64,000 bases of DNA from Actinomycetota bacterium (GTDB lineage: Bacteria > Actinomycetota > Acidimicrobiia > Actinomarinales > Actinomarinaceae). The stretch spans positions 1 to 64,000 of the forward strand of contig JAQCEB010000003.1 in NCBI GenBank assembly GCA_027729925.1, in the 5' to 3' direction. Below are positions 7,942-16,942 of the stretch, piece by piece; position 1 is the first letter of the stretch, and each line of letters opens with the position of its first letter. Position numbers and translations under genes: made by a program. The notes beneath the pieces were generated by a model. That model searched no databases, was not told where the DNA came from, and saw only the letters and a list, made by a program, of their open reading frames with translations.

Positions 7942-9090
7942 ATGGAAAATTTTGAAGCATCTTCTTTAGTTGTAATTGCACTTGGTGCATTTTTGTTGCC
8001 ATTATTTGCTGAGAGAATAAAAATTCCAGGTATAGTTTTAGAAATTGCTTATGGAATATTAGTCGGCCCAGTTTTAGGCTTTGTTTCAACTTCAGAATTT
8101 ATTTCAGGACTAGCAATACTTGGTTTTTTACTACTTATGTTTTTATCAGGTTTTGAAATAGATTTAGAAACTTTTAGAGAAAAGGGAATTAAGACATTAG
8201 CTTTACCATTAGTTATCTACTTTGGAACTGTGGTCTCTGCTTTTTATATAATTTCTACTTTGAAGTACCCACTTTTTCTTGCGTTAGTTCTTTGCACAAC
8301 CAGCGTTGATATTGTAATAACTGTATTGAGAAGCGATGAAACTATCAAGACAAATTATGGTCAATCTCTATTTATAATTGCATTATTAGCAGATATTTTG
8401 ACATTATTAGCTGCAACTGTTTACGCCTCATTTGTTGGTTCAGGAACTTTATCGTTAAATAATTTAAATGTTGTTTTTTACTTTATAGTTGTAATTTTAA
8501 TTTTAAGAATTATTAAAAGAGTCGCTTGGTGGAATCCTCAAATATTTTCCAGAATGTTTGATGGCAATGATCCTGAAGAACTTGGTATAAGAAGCTCATT
8601 GGCGTTGATGCTGACATTAGTTGGCTTATCAGTTTTGTTTGACATTGAACCTATATTAGGAGCATTTCTTGCAGGAACTATTTTTGCATTTACATTTTCG
8701 AATAGGGGTTCTCTTGAAAACAGCCTTAAAGGATTCTCTTATGGCTTTTTAATACCTATATTTTTTATAAATATTGGTTTAAATTATGACATTTCTGTTT
8801 TCAAAGAAACACAATTCTTTCTTGAAGTAGGATATTTATTCTTGATAGCTGTAGGAGTAAAATTTATACCATCTTTATTATTAATTTTCTCAAAAATAAA
8901 AATACGAGATATTTTTGCTGCTGGATTTTTACTTTCCGCGAGATTTAGTTTGATTATTGCTATGGCAGAAATAGGTGTTCATTTAAACTTATTGACAGTA
9001 CAGCTAGAGCAACAAATTATTCTACTTGCTGTTTTAACAGCTACGTTTTCACCAATATTATTTAGAATCATAAGAAGCAAAACAAATTGA
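7942..9090 (+). CDS. monovalent cation:proton antiporter, CPA2 (KefB-like) family
   Basis: A 382-residue protein with about twelve membrane helices and no cytosolic RCK domain of its own. The region IKIPGIVLEIAYGILVGPVLG and the following LLMFLSGFEID are typical of the Na+/H+ exchanger domain of CPA2 proteins. The motif TSVDIVITVLRS, with an acidic residue in the ion-binding helix, and FDIEPILGAFLAGTIF later are also characteristic. It would exchange K+ or Na+ for H+ across the cytoplasmic membrane. The ATG follows the preceding RCK gene's stop without a gap, so the two genes supply the transport and gating halves. The next gene overlaps by 4 bases. Confidence 0.82.
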   Translation: MENFEASSLVVIALGAFLLPLFAERIKIPGIVLEIAYGILVGPVLGFVSTSEFISGLAILGFLLLMFLSGFEIDLETFREKGIKTLALPLVIYFGTVVSAFYIISTLKYPLFLALVLCTTSVDIVITVLRSDETIKTNYGQSLFIIALLADILTLLAATVYASFVGSGTLSLNNLNVVFYFIVVILILRIIKRVAWWNPQIFSRMFDGNDPEELGIRSSLALMLTLVGLSVLFDIEPILGAFLAGTIFAFTFSNRGSLENSLKGFSYGFLIPIFFINIGLNYDISVFKETQFFLEVGYLFLIAVGVKFIPSLLLIFSKIKIRDIFAAGFLLSARFSLIIAMAEIGVHLNLLTVQLEQQIILLAVLTATFSPILFRIIRSKTN

Positions 9091-9992
9091 ATAAAAAAAA
9101 ATTAATTTTATTTTTAAAGGGAACTTTTATGGGGATTGCGGAAATAATCCCTGGTGTTTCCGGTGGTACCATTGCTTTTATAACTGGAATATATGAAGAA
9201 CTTATTTACTCAATTAAGTCAGTTGATCTAAAAGCTTTTAAATTATTTTCACAATTACAATTGAGAAATTTTTGGAAACATATAAATGGTAATTTTTTAA
9301 TTACCTTAGTTTCGGGAATGGCCATATCCATACTTTTATTCTCACGTATTATCTCTTATTTATTAGATTTTCATCCTTTTAAAATTTGGGGTTTGTTTTT
9401 TGGATTAATTATTGCTTCAGCTATTTTTATACTTAAAAAAATTGATTCTTTTAATTTCCTAACTTATCTATCACTAATTTTTGGATTGCTACTAGCTTCA
9501 TATATTTCTCTTGTCAGTCCAACTATGACTTCAAATTCTTCAATTTCTATTTTTGCTTCTGGAGCAATTGCAATATCTGCAATGATTTTGCCAGGTATTA
9601 GCGGTTCATTTATTTTGGTTTTTTTATCCAAATATGAATTTATACTCAATGCACTTAATGAGTTTAATTTTGAAGTATTGAGTATTTTTATTTTAGGTTG
9701 TATTTTTGGTTTGGTTTTTTTTAGTCGTATTATTACATTTCTATTTAATAGATTTAGTTCTGTAGTAATTAGTTTGCTAGTTGGGTTTTTATTCGGTTCT
9801 TTAATTAAGATATGGCCATTTTATGAAGTGATTGAATATAATTTAAAAAATGAACCAGTATATACAAGACCAAATTTACCGACATTGAACCAAGGTGTCG
9901 ATATAATTTATTTTTTGGTTTTTACTCTTATTGGTTTTTTTTCAATGTGGATAATAGAAAAGAAATATCTTCGTTCAAACTTAGAAAAATAA
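9087..9992 (+). CDS. DUF368 membrane protein, PopT-like polyprenyl-phosphate transporter
   Basis: A 301-residue polytopic membrane protein with the DUF368 hallmark near its N-terminus (GTFMGIAEIIPGVSGGTIAF) and a second, pseudo-repeated GAIAISAMILPGISGSF in the middle, indicating an inverted-repeat fold. DUF368 proteins have been identified as undecaprenyl-phosphate recycling flippases (PopT), which return the lipid carrier to the inner leaflet for cell-wall synthesis. It starts with TTG in a TTGA overlap with the antiporter stop, so it belongs to the same transcript. The function is inferred from the family. Confidence 0.8.
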   Translation: MNKKKLILFLKGTFMGIAEIIPGVSGGTIAFITGIYEELIYSIKSVDLKAFKLFSQLQLRNFWKHINGNFLITLVSGMAISILLFSRIISYLLDFHPFKIWGLFFGLIIASAIFILKKIDSFNFLTYLSLIFGLLLASYISLVSPTMTSNSSISIFASGAIAISAMILPGISGSFILVFLSKYEFILNALNEFNFEVLSIFILGCIFGLVFFSRIITFLFNRFSSVVISLLVGFLFGSLIKIWPFYEVIEYNLKNEPVYTRPNLPTLNQGVDIIYFLVFTLIGFFSMWIIEKKYLRSNLEK

Positions 9993-10010
9993 AGTATATA
10001 AAATAAAATT

Positions 10011-10148
10011 ATGAGATTAGGTTTACCAGAACTTTTAGTAATTTTAACTATTCTTTTGTTATTATTTGGGGCAAAACGTCTACCAGGTTTAGCAAAATCC
10101 TTAGGAAAGTCAGCCAAAGAATTTAAATCTGCACTTGAAGAGGAATAA
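10011..10148 (+). CDS. tatA: Sec-independent translocase subunit TatA/TatE-like
   Basis: A 45-residue protein with the TatA layout: a short N-terminal region (RLGLPELLVI), one membrane helix ending in LLLLFGAKRLPGLAKSLG with the conserved FG, and a short amphipathic helix with an acidic end. It would form the pore component of the twin-arginine translocase. The C-terminal tail is shorter than in most TatA proteins, so it is closest to a minimal TatA/E. No tatC is in the window. The end overlaps the cytochrome c gene by 14 bases. Confidence 0.85.
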   Translation: MRLGLPELLVILTILLLLFGAKRLPGLAKSLGKSAKEFKSALEEE

Positions 10149-10443
10149 CTTAACTTTAAGTTTAATTTTACTTTTTTCATTTCTATTTTTAGCATGTTCA
10201 GATTCAGCTGTTGTTGAATACTCTAATGGACAAGAAGTATATGAAGCTAGATGTTCAGCATGTCATGGTAAAGACTTTGGCGGAAGAGTTGGTCCTGCAA
10301 TAGATGCATCCAGTAACGCAGCAATCATGCCAGAATCATACTGGATTCAAACAATAACAAAAGGTAAGGGTTCTATGCCTGCGCAAAGATTAACAGAAGA
10401 TGAGGTTACCTTAGTAATCGAATATATATTTTCTAATTATTAG
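10135..10443 (+). CDS. class I cytochrome c lipoprotein
   Basis: A 102-residue secreted haem protein. The TTG start gives an MKRNN basic n-region, a hydrophobic core and a lipobox FLA-C21, so it should be lipidated and anchored outside the membrane. C40-S-A-C43-H44 is the covalent haem-attachment site. The later GSMPAQRLT supplies the probable axial methionine, and the domain is a minimal mono-haem cytochrome c (ALTEDEV-like final helix). It probably carries electrons between a periplasmic or membrane dehydrogenase and an oxidase. The partner is not in the window. The start overlaps tatA, and the end overlaps the convergent malQ gene by 11 bases. Confidence 0.88.
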   Translation: MKRNNLTLSLILLFSFLFLACSDSAVVEYSNGQEVYEARCSACHGKDFGGRVGPAIDASSNAAIMPESYWIQTITKGKGSMPAQRLTEDEVTLVIEYIFSNY

Positions 10444-11914
10444 CTCTACCGTACAAAATATTTAATTTAGAAATATTTGTTAAAGGAATTTCTAGTAAAT
10501 CCAAAGATTTCAATCTCCACTTCCAATTTCCATCTACAGTACCTGGAACATTAAATCTTGAATCAGCGCCTAACTCGAGTAAATCTTGAGCAGTTGTAAT
10601 TGCTAATTTTGAAGGAGTGCTCCAAATTAGTGAAATAAAGTTCCATACATCCTCATCGAATTTTGTTTTTAAATTTTCAGAATATTTTTTAAAATACTTC
10701 AACTGAATATCGTTAGCATTCTCTAACCATTGCTTAATTGTTGGACTGTCATGAGTTCCAGTGTATGCAGCATAATTTTCATCCCAAAAATCTGGGTCAA
10801 TTTCTTCACTGCCATCTTCATTTGGTATCCTTTGCTCTAATAAAAGCATTCCTGGAATATTATATTGTTTAAGTATCTGATCAGTTATTTCAAGCTCCAC
10901 ACCCAAATCTTCTGCCAAAAGTCGCTCAAAAGGAACTTTTTGTGCAACTATCTCAAAAAAACTTTTCCAAGGTCCATTCCTCCAGTGCCCATTTAAAGCT
11001 GATTCACCATTAGGTATAGCCCAGTATTGAAAAAAACCAACAAAATGATCAATTCTCAAAAAATCGTAACTTTCAAGCAAAATATTCAACTTATCAATCC
11101 AATATGAATAATTTTCTTCATAATGATTGTCCCAATTATATAAAGCAGTTCCCCAAATTTGTCCCTCAGTTGTAAAAGCATCTGGTACAGCACCAGAAAC
11201 AAAACTCATTTTAAAATTTTTGTCTAAATCAAATAAATTTTTATTTAACCAAACATCTGCGGAGTTATGGTTTACATATATTGGAATATCGCCAAGAATT
11301 TTAATATTTTTTGAATTTGCATATGCTTTTACTTTTTTCCATTGCAAATCAAATTGATATTGGGTAAAAACATTAAATTTGAATTCATTAGGAAAATTTT
11401 TAATTACATGATTGTATAAATCTAATGAATAAGTTAGATATTCTTGTTCCCATTCTGTCCAGTTAACTTTAAACACATCAGATAAAGTTTTAAATATAAT
11501 ATGTTCTTTAATTAGTTTTTTATTTAAAAAATTTTTAATTGCATTATCAGTTAAATCAAGGTTTTTTGAAAGATCCATAAAAATTTGGTTCTTAATTTCG
11601 TATACATTTTTAAAATTAACTTCGTCCTGTTGTAACGACTGAAGATCAATTAAAAGTTTTTTATTTTTTATTTCTTTTTCAAATTCATCAAGTGAAATAA
11701 GATATGGGTTACCGAGGATTGATGATTTACTAGAGTAAGGCGAATATTCTACTTCGTCTGTTATCCCCAATGGGAGAACTTGCCATAAAGTTGTTTTGCT
11801 ATCGTATAATAAATCTAAAAAATTGAAGCAAGAATTTCCAAAATCTCCAATCCCATATTTACTTGGTAATGAAGTTGGATGAAGTATTAATCCACTACAT
11901 CTTTTTATATCCAT
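10433..11914 (-). CDS. malQ: 4-alpha-glucanotransferase (GH77, amylomaltase)
   Basis: MalQ disproportionates maltodextrins, releasing glucose and longer glucans in the cytoplasm. The 493-residue protein is the compact GH77 form. Family motifs are GLILHPTSLPSKYGIGDFG at the N-terminus, SPYSS, PIYVNHNSADVW, the nucleophile region FLRIDHFVGFF, the acid/base region LLAEDLG and the transition-state stabiliser TGTHDSPTI. It is divergent from the GH13 gene across a 43-base gap, and together with the downstream binding protein and permeases it forms a maltodextrin uptake and breakdown module. Confidence 0.93.
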   Translation of the reverse strand: MDIKRCSGLILHPTSLPSKYGIGDFGNSCFNFLDLLYDSKTTLWQVLPLGITDEVEYSPYSSKSSILGNPYLISLDEFEKEIKNKKLLIDLQSLQQDEVNFKNVYEIKNQIFMDLSKNLDLTDNAIKNFLNKKLIKEHIIFKTLSDVFKVNWTEWEQEYLTYSLDLYNHVIKNFPNEFKFNVFTQYQFDLQWKKVKAYANSKNIKILGDIPIYVNHNSADVWLNKNLFDLDKNFKMSFVSGAVPDAFTTEGQIWGTALYNWDNHYEENYSYWIDKLNILLESYDFLRIDHFVGFFQYWAIPNGESALNGHWRNGPWKSFFEIVAQKVPFERLLAEDLGVELEITDQILKQYNIPGMLLLEQRIPNEDGSEEIDPDFWDENYAAYTGTHDSPTIKQWLENANDIQLKYFKKYSENLKTKFDEDVWNFISLIWSTPSKLAITTAQDLLELGADSRFNVPGTVDGNWKWRLKSLDLLEIPLTNISKLNILYGRANN

Positions 11915-11934
11915 ACATCAATATATTATATGGG

Positions 11935-11940
11935 TATAAT
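11935..11940 (+). promoter_or_regulatory. -10 promoter element of the GH13 gene
   Basis: TATAAT ends 17 bases before the ATG of the glycoside hydrolase gene, in the 43-base gap with malQ. Transcription would start near 11947 and leave a leader of about ten bases with no visible Shine-Dalgarno sequence. That fits the leaderless or near-leaderless mRNAs common in actinobacteria. No good -35 box was seen. Confidence 0.45.
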
Positions 11941-11957
11941 TAAAAACTGATTAATTT

Positions 11958-13886
11958 ATGGTAGAAGAACATAATCCACAATTTAATGATGTAGGAGAGC
12001 TTCAAAAAGTAGATTTTTTAGAGGGCGATGTCCATCTAGGATTTTATGATATACGTTTCAATCTTGACGACAATAAATTTTTTAATATTACAAATGATGG
12101 TGTTGTAAAGGTTAGAGTACATACTGAACCTGGTATTGAAAAACTGTGGATTCTTTTTGAAGATCCAAACTTTAGACCAATTGAATTGTCTAAATATGCT
12201 AGAACAAAAAGATTTGATTATTGGCGAATACACATCAATGCTTTCCAAGATGATTTTAAATTTAGTTTTGCTGCAAAAACTGAAAGTAATTTAGGTATAT
12301 ATTTTGGTAAAAGTGGAATTGCTAATTTTATTTCTCCTTCAGAAAAATGGTATGTAAATAAGAAAGACATTATTAGACATTATGTACCTGACTGGATATT
12401 TGGAGGAGTTATGTATCAAATATTTCCAGAAAGGTTTAATAATTCTAAAACTGAGCTGAATCCTGAAACAGTTGTGCAATGGGGTAGCGTATCTAAACGT
12501 TTAGAGTTTCAAGGTGGAGATTTGTATGGTGTTTTAGATAAGCTTGATTATTTACAAAAATTAGGTGTAAATATTTTATATTTAAACCCAATATTTTTGT
12601 CTAATAGTGTTCATAAGTACGATACTTGGGACCATTTTGAAGTAGATCCACATTTTGGTGGTAATGAAGCTTTAGAAAAATTAATCAACGAACTTCACAA
12701 AAGAGGAATGAAAATTATTTTGGATTGCTCCTTAAATCACGTTCACCCTAGAAACTTTGCCTTTCAAGATCTTATTAAAAACGGTGAAAAATCTGAATAT
12801 AAAGATTGGTTTACCGTAAATAGTTATCCAGTTAGATTAATTTATAGACCTCACCTATATGCAAATACTTACAAAGTTGGATGGGATGGTAATCAATATG
12901 AATACAAAGAATACTTAGTTAAAACTATAGAGGATACAAAATTACCTGTTGAAGAAATGTCTAATGATGGTCCAATAATAGAGCCAACTTATAAAGCATG
13001 GTGGGGTGTTCCTGATATGCCAAAAGTAAATATGAATTCTGAGGGAGCTATGAAATGGGCTCTAGAAGTTGCAGAGTTTTGGGTTAAAAAATTTGATATA
13101 GATGGTTGGAGAATGGATGTTGCAAAAGAAATAACACCACATTTCTGGAAAGAATTTAGAAAAATAGTTAAAAATCAAAAGAAAGAAACAATTCTAATTT
13201 CTGAAATATTTGGAGATACAAGCCAATGGCTTCAAGGAGACATGTTTGACGGCACAATGAATTACTCTTTTAGAGAAATGATGACTGATTATTTCGCAAT
13301 TGATCGTATGTCAACTAAGGAATTTAATGAATCTTTGGCACATTTATATTCTATGTATTCATTTGAAGCTATAAGTTCTTGTCAAAATTTGCTGAGTTCA
13401 CATGATGTAAAAAGATTTTTAAATAGGTGCGATGATTGGAATGATGTAAAAGGTGCTATTTTTATGCAAGCTACTTTTCCAGGGATTGCTTCAATATATT
13501 ACGGTGATGAAATTGGATTAAGTGGAGGTGATGATCCCAATAATAGAGAACCATTTCCTTGGCACGATGAATCATCATGGAATACTGAACTCTACGATTA
13601 CACATCTCAACTCATGAAGTTAAAAGCAAATAATTCTATTTTAAAATACGGAAATTTTGATCTAGTTAGCCACGAAAATGATTTAGTTATTTTTAAAAGA
13701 AAATTAAGAGGAGAGTCTCTAATTTGTATATTTAATAGATTTAAAACACTTGAAAATATTAAAATTCCTTCTACAGCACATAAAATTAGCCAAATTTATG
13801 GAAATAATGTTGTAAATTTAGCTGCTAATCTCATAACAATTGACCAAATTGAAAAAAACACAGGTTTAATACTTTTAGAGCAGTAA
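11958..13886 (+). CDS. glycoside hydrolase family 13, cyclomaltodextrinase / neopullulanase-like
   Basis: A 642-residue cytoplasmic enzyme (no signal peptide) that should cleave alpha-1,4 bonds in imported maltodextrins. The first about 140 residues form a beta-rich N-terminal domain like that of neopullulanase-type GH13 enzymes. The catalytic barrel begins at GVMYQIFPERF. All three catalytic acids are present: nucleophile D387 (GWRMDVAK), acid/base E416 (ISEIFGD) and D483 (SSHDVKR). The conserved region DCSLNHVHP carries the usual Asn-His pair. A C-terminal beta domain closes the protein. It is divergent from malQ and is followed by the binding-protein gene after a gap of just under 100 bases. 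Confidence 0.85.
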   Translation: MVEEHNPQFNDVGELQKVDFLEGDVHLGFYDIRFNLDDNKFFNITNDGVVKVRVHTEPGIEKLWILFEDPNFRPIELSKYARTKRFDYWRIHINAFQDDFKFSFAAKTESNLGIYFGKSGIANFISPSEKWYVNKKDIIRHYVPDWIFGGVMYQIFPERFNNSKTELNPETVVQWGSVSKRLEFQGGDLYGVLDKLDYLQKLGVNILYLNPIFLSNSVHKYDTWDHFEVDPHFGGNEALEKLINELHKRGMKIILDCSLNHVHPRNFAFQDLIKNGEKSEYKDWFTVNSYPVRLIYRPHLYANTYKVGWDGNQYEYKEYLVKTIEDTKLPVEEMSNDGPIIEPTYKAWWGVPDMPKVNMNSEGAMKWALEVAEFWVKKFDIDGWRMDVAKEITPHFWKEFRKIVKNQKKETILISEIFGDTSQWLQGDMFDGTMNYSFREMMTDYFAIDRMSTKEFNESLAHLYSMYSFEAISSCQNLLSSHDVKRFLNRCDDWNDVKGAIFMQATFPGIASIYYGDEIGLSGGDDPNNREPFPWHDESSWNTELYDYTSQLMKLKANNSILKYGNFDLVSHENDLVIFKRKLRGESLICIFNRFKTLENIKIPSTAHKISQIYGNNVVNLAANLITIDQIEKNTGLILLEQ

Positions 13887-13960
13887 ATTTTTTGCCTAAT
13901 TAATTAGTTATTATTCATATTTTAGTTAAAATTTTTTATAGCTCGTATTGAGTGAATATA

Positions 13961-13972
13961 CGTATATATACG
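13961..13972. promoter_or_regulatory. 12-bp palindrome upstream of the sugar-binding protein gene
   Basis: CGTATATATACG is a perfect palindrome just before the ribosome-binding site AAAGGGAG (13973-13980) and the ATG at 13984. It overlaps a second short palindrome, TATACGTATA. Its placement between a presumed promoter and the start codon is what a repressor operator would show, for example for a LacI-type maltose regulator. No such regulator is in the window. Confidence 0.4.
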
Positions 13973-13983
13973 AAAGGGAGTAT

Positions 13984-15288
13984 ATGAAAGCTAATAAATT
14001 ACGATTTATCGTATTTTTATTAATGTTTTCTTTAGTGGCCGTGGCTTGTGGAGGAGATACTGCAGAAGAAGCAGTAGACTCACCAGATACTACTGAAGCA
14101 CCTAAAGAAACATTAGCTGCCCCTGCAACCACAGCACCACAACCAGAAGTAATCGTTGTGTGGGCTGAAGAAAAAGTTGCAAATGCTTTAAATCCTTTAG
14201 TTGCTGCTTATGAAGCTGCTGCTGGAGTTGATGTAGAAGTAGTTGTATATGATTTCGGTGCAATAAGAACAGACGTTCAAACTGCTGGTCCAGCAGGTGA
14301 AGGTCCAGATGTTTTCTTAGGAGCACATGACTGGGTTGGAGAATTAGCAGCAAACGGTGTAGTTTCACCACTTGATTTAGGTTCTGTAGCATCTGATATA
14401 TTTGATGTCGGAGTTACAGCTTTTAGTTATGGTGGAGAAGTCTATGGATTTCCTTATGCTACAGAAGCTATTGCTATGTATTACAATGCAGATTTAGTCG
14501 ATTCAGTTCCAACAACATGGGAAGATGTAAAAGCTGCTTGTGATGCTGCAGGAACTGAACTTTGCGTTGGTGCACCAGGTGGTGGAGGAGGCGGAGACGC
14601 TTACCACAATCACCCATTTGTCGCATCAGCAGGAGGTTATGTATTTGCTTCTGAAGGCGGATTCGATGCATCGGACGTTGGTTTGGATAACGCTGGTGCT
14701 TTAGCTTCTGCTGAATACCTAGATGGACTTGTTAAAAATGGAACAGTTGCATCCACAGACTACGGTGGTTCTATGACTGCATTCCAAGAAGGTCGTTCAT
14801 TATTCTGGATGACTGGTCCATGGGCAAGAGGAGATGCTAGCGCAGTTAATTACGGTGTCGGATTAATTCCTCAGTTTGATGGAAATGCCGCAACTCCATT
14901 TGTTGGTGTAAGAGGTGCAATGGTTTCATCATTTAGCGATAAGCAAGTTTTAGCACAAAGCTTTATTCTTGACTTTTTTGCAACTGTTGAAGTTCAACAA
15001 GCTATGTATGAATCCGATCCTAGACTACCTGCTACAAAGTCATTATTTGCAATAGTTGAAGCAGCTGATCCAGTTGCCGCAGTTTTTGCAGCTAGTGCTG
15101 CAAATGGTATTCCTATGCCAAATATTCCAGAAATGGGAAGTGTATGGGGACCATTCGGTGACGCTTTATTAATTATTAGGGACCAAAACTATGGTACCAA
15201 TGAAGAAACAGGCGTAACAGTTAGCAATGCATCTGAAGCTATGAAATTAGCAGCAGAACAAATTCGAAATGCAATTGCTGGCGGTTAA
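13984..15288 (+). CDS. maltodextrin-type ABC transporter, substrate-binding lipoprotein
   Basis: A 434-residue family 1 extracellular solute-binding protein. The start is fixed by AAAGGGAG three bases upstream. A longer frame from 13948 lacks a ribosome-binding site and spoils the signal peptide. The signal ends in a lipobox VAVA-C22, followed by a Thr/Glu/Ala/Pro-rich linker and the binding domain (VIVVWAEEKVANALNPLV, GPDVFLGAHDWVGELA, FPYATEAIAMYYN). It probably binds maltodextrins, judging from the neighbouring malQ, GH13 and MalF/MalG-like genes. Base composition is noticeably richer in G+C than the neighbours, with many GGT/GGA/GCA codons, as expected for a very abundant protein. Confidence 0.88.
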   Translation: MKANKLRFIVFLLMFSLVAVACGGDTAEEAVDSPDTTEAPKETLAAPATTAPQPEVIVVWAEEKVANALNPLVAAYEAAAGVDVEVVVYDFGAIRTDVQTAGPAGEGPDVFLGAHDWVGELAANGVVSPLDLGSVASDIFDVGVTAFSYGGEVYGFPYATEAIAMYYNADLVDSVPTTWEDVKAACDAAGTELCVGAPGGGGGGDAYHNHPFVASAGGYVFASEGGFDASDVGLDNAGALASAEYLDGLVKNGTVASTDYGGSMTAFQEGRSLFWMTGPWARGDASAVNYGVGLIPQFDGNAATPFVGVRGAMVSSFSDKQVLAQSFILDFFATVEVQQAMYESDPRLPATKSLFAIVEAADPVAAVFAASAANGIPMPNIPEMGSVWGPFGDALLIIRDQNYGTNEETGVTVSNASEAMKLAAEQIRNAIAGG

Positions 15289-15310
15289 TTTTTAATTAAG
15301 CAATATTAAA

Positions 15311-15339
15311 TTGGGGCTCTGTTGAGCCCCAATTTTTTT
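15311..15339 (+). terminator. rho-independent terminator between binding-protein and permease genes
   Basis: TTGGGGCTC and GAGCCCCAA form a 9-bp stem around a TGTT loop, followed by seven T residues. It is the most G+C-rich and clearest terminator in the window. It lies only about two to sixteen bases before the permease start. Partial read-through would give far more binding protein than permease, and the hairpin may also protect the 3' end of the upstream mRNA. Confidence 0.92.
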
Positions 15340-15355
15340 AATGATATATTTAAGT

Positions 15356-16942
15356 ATGACACTCTCAAAAATATTAAAATATCTTTTTTTAGCTGTAGTC
15401 AATTCATTGATTGTTTATGTTGTTCCACTAGCTTTAACTTTTGAATCTTGGTTCTTCTTATCATTAATTTTATTAATTGGTTTTTTAATAAATTTTGTTT
15501 ATTTTACTGATAGATTCCAACCTATGAAGTGGATACTTCCAGGTATGATATTTATGCTATCTTTTGTAGTATTTCCTGCCGTATACAATACTTACGTTTC
15601 ATTTACCAATTGGTCAACAGGGCATATACTTACCAAGACTCAGGCAATTGGAATTTTGGAGGATAGAGTTTTTACAGCTGATGATCAAAAAGGACTTGAA
15701 TTTGAATTATATATTTTACAAGATATAGATTTAAACTTCTATTATGTAGCAAATTTAGACTCTGAAAATATATTATTTGGAAGAGCTGTTACAGATGATG
15801 AGATTTTTACTTCAGCTTATGCCACCCACGAACCTTCATTTTTTACTAATGATGAGTTTTCCACGCCAGATGGCTATTATCAACTTTCAGGAAAAGAACA
15901 AATAGCTAATTCAACGATCTTACAAGAACTCTCACTTATAATTGACAAAAATACAAGAGCACAATTATATAAAATTTCTGTTTTTGGAGCCTCTACAGGT
16001 CGTTTAACCTCCACTTCTCAACTCTACTCGTATGATGAAGTGAGTGATACTTTATTTAATAATTCAACTAATACAGTATGTCCAGTAGTTATAGATAATT
16101 TTGAATGTGAAGGAAAAGAGATAGAACCAGGTTGGAGGGTTTATGTAGGTGGTGATAATTACAGCAAACTTTTTTCTAATCAGAGGATTAGGGGGCCTTT
16201 AGGTGTTGTGTCAAAGTGGACATTTCAATTTGCATTATTATCTGTCATGTTTTCATTTGCAGTTGGCCTTCTTTTAAGCATGATATTAAATAAGGATGGT
16301 TTAAAATTTCAAAAAATCTATCGAGCTGTCTTTATACTTCCTTACGCAATACCAGCTTTTGTATCAGCGCTTGTTTGGAAAGGATTATTAAATCCTGATT
16401 ACGGTGTTATTAACTCATGGCTTGGTCCTTTATATGAAATATTAGATGTAGAACCTATAAAATGGCTCAAGACTAAAGAAAGTGCCAGATCAGCTATTCT
16501 TTTAGTTAATACATGGCTTGGTTTTCCATATATGTTTTTAATCACTACAGGAGCATTACAATCCATTCCAAAAGAACTTATAGAAGCTGCAAAGGTTGAT
16601 GGTGCAACTGGGATTCAGTCATTTTGGAGGATAACTTTTCCTTTGCTGATGGTCTCTATATCTCCATTACTAATTGGTTCATTTGCATTCAATTTCAATA
16701 ACTTTACTTTAATATTTCTTCTTTCTGGAGGAGGGCCACCAATTATTGGAAGTGAGGTATCTGTTGGATGGACAGATATTTTGATTTCCTTTACTTATAA
16801 GCTGGCAATTTCCGGAGGTAGAGGAAACCTATTTGGGCTTGCATCAAGTGTTACAATAATTATTTTTGCACTCGTTCTTTTAATTTCAGCTATTTCATTT
16901 AGATATACAAAACGATTGGAAAGAATATATGGAAACATTTAG
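15356..16942 (+). CDS. sugar ABC transporter permease, MalF-like
   Basis: A membrane permease of about 528 residues with the MalF layout: two or three N-terminal helices, a large extracytoplasmic domain (about residues 85-270, including VYVGGDNYSKLF at its end), then the six-helix transport core. The cytoplasmic EAA loop reads EAAKVDGATGIQSFW and would dock onto an ATPase. No ATPase gene is in the window. The upstream ATG at 15341 is also in frame but lies against the terminator T-run, so the ATG at 15356 is preferred. Neither has a clear ribosome-binding site. The gene overlaps the next permease by 14 bases. Confidence 0.87.
   Translation: MTLSKILKYLFLAVVNSLIVYVVPLALTFESWFFLSLILLIGFLINFVYFTDRFQPMKWILPGMIFMLSFVVFPAVYNTYVSFTNWSTGHILTKTQAIGILEDRVFTADDQKGLEFELYILQDIDLNFYYVANLDSENILFGRAVTDDEIFTSAYATHEPSFFTNDEFSTPDGYYQLSGKEQIANSTILQELSLIIDKNTRAQLYKISVFGASTGRLTSTSQLYSYDEVSDTLFNNSTNTVCPVVIDNFECEGKEIEPGWRVYVGGDNYSKLFSNQRIRGPLGVVSKWTFQFALLSVMFSFAVGLLLSMILNKDGLKFQKIYRAVFILPYAIPAFVSALVWKGLLNPDYGVINSWLGPLYEILDVEPIKWLKTKESARSAILLVNTWLGFPYMFLITTGALQSIPKELIEAAKVDGATGIQSFWRITFPLLMVSISPLLIGSFAFNFNNFTLIFLLSGGGPPIIGSEVSVGWTDILISFTYKLAISGGRGNLFGLASSVTIIIFALVLLISAISFRYTKRLERIYGNI

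Noticed and set aside
13896..13907. CTAATTAATTAG palindrome after the GH13 gene
   Set aside because: It is built of A/T with no T-run, so it is neither a terminator nor a clear operator.
14102..14392. Leucine-, histidine- and glutamine-rich minus-strand open frame inside the sugar-binding protein gene
   Set aside because: It is an antisense shadow of a compositionally biased coding gene. The residues simply reflect its Gly/Ala/Asp codons, and there is no ribosome-binding site.
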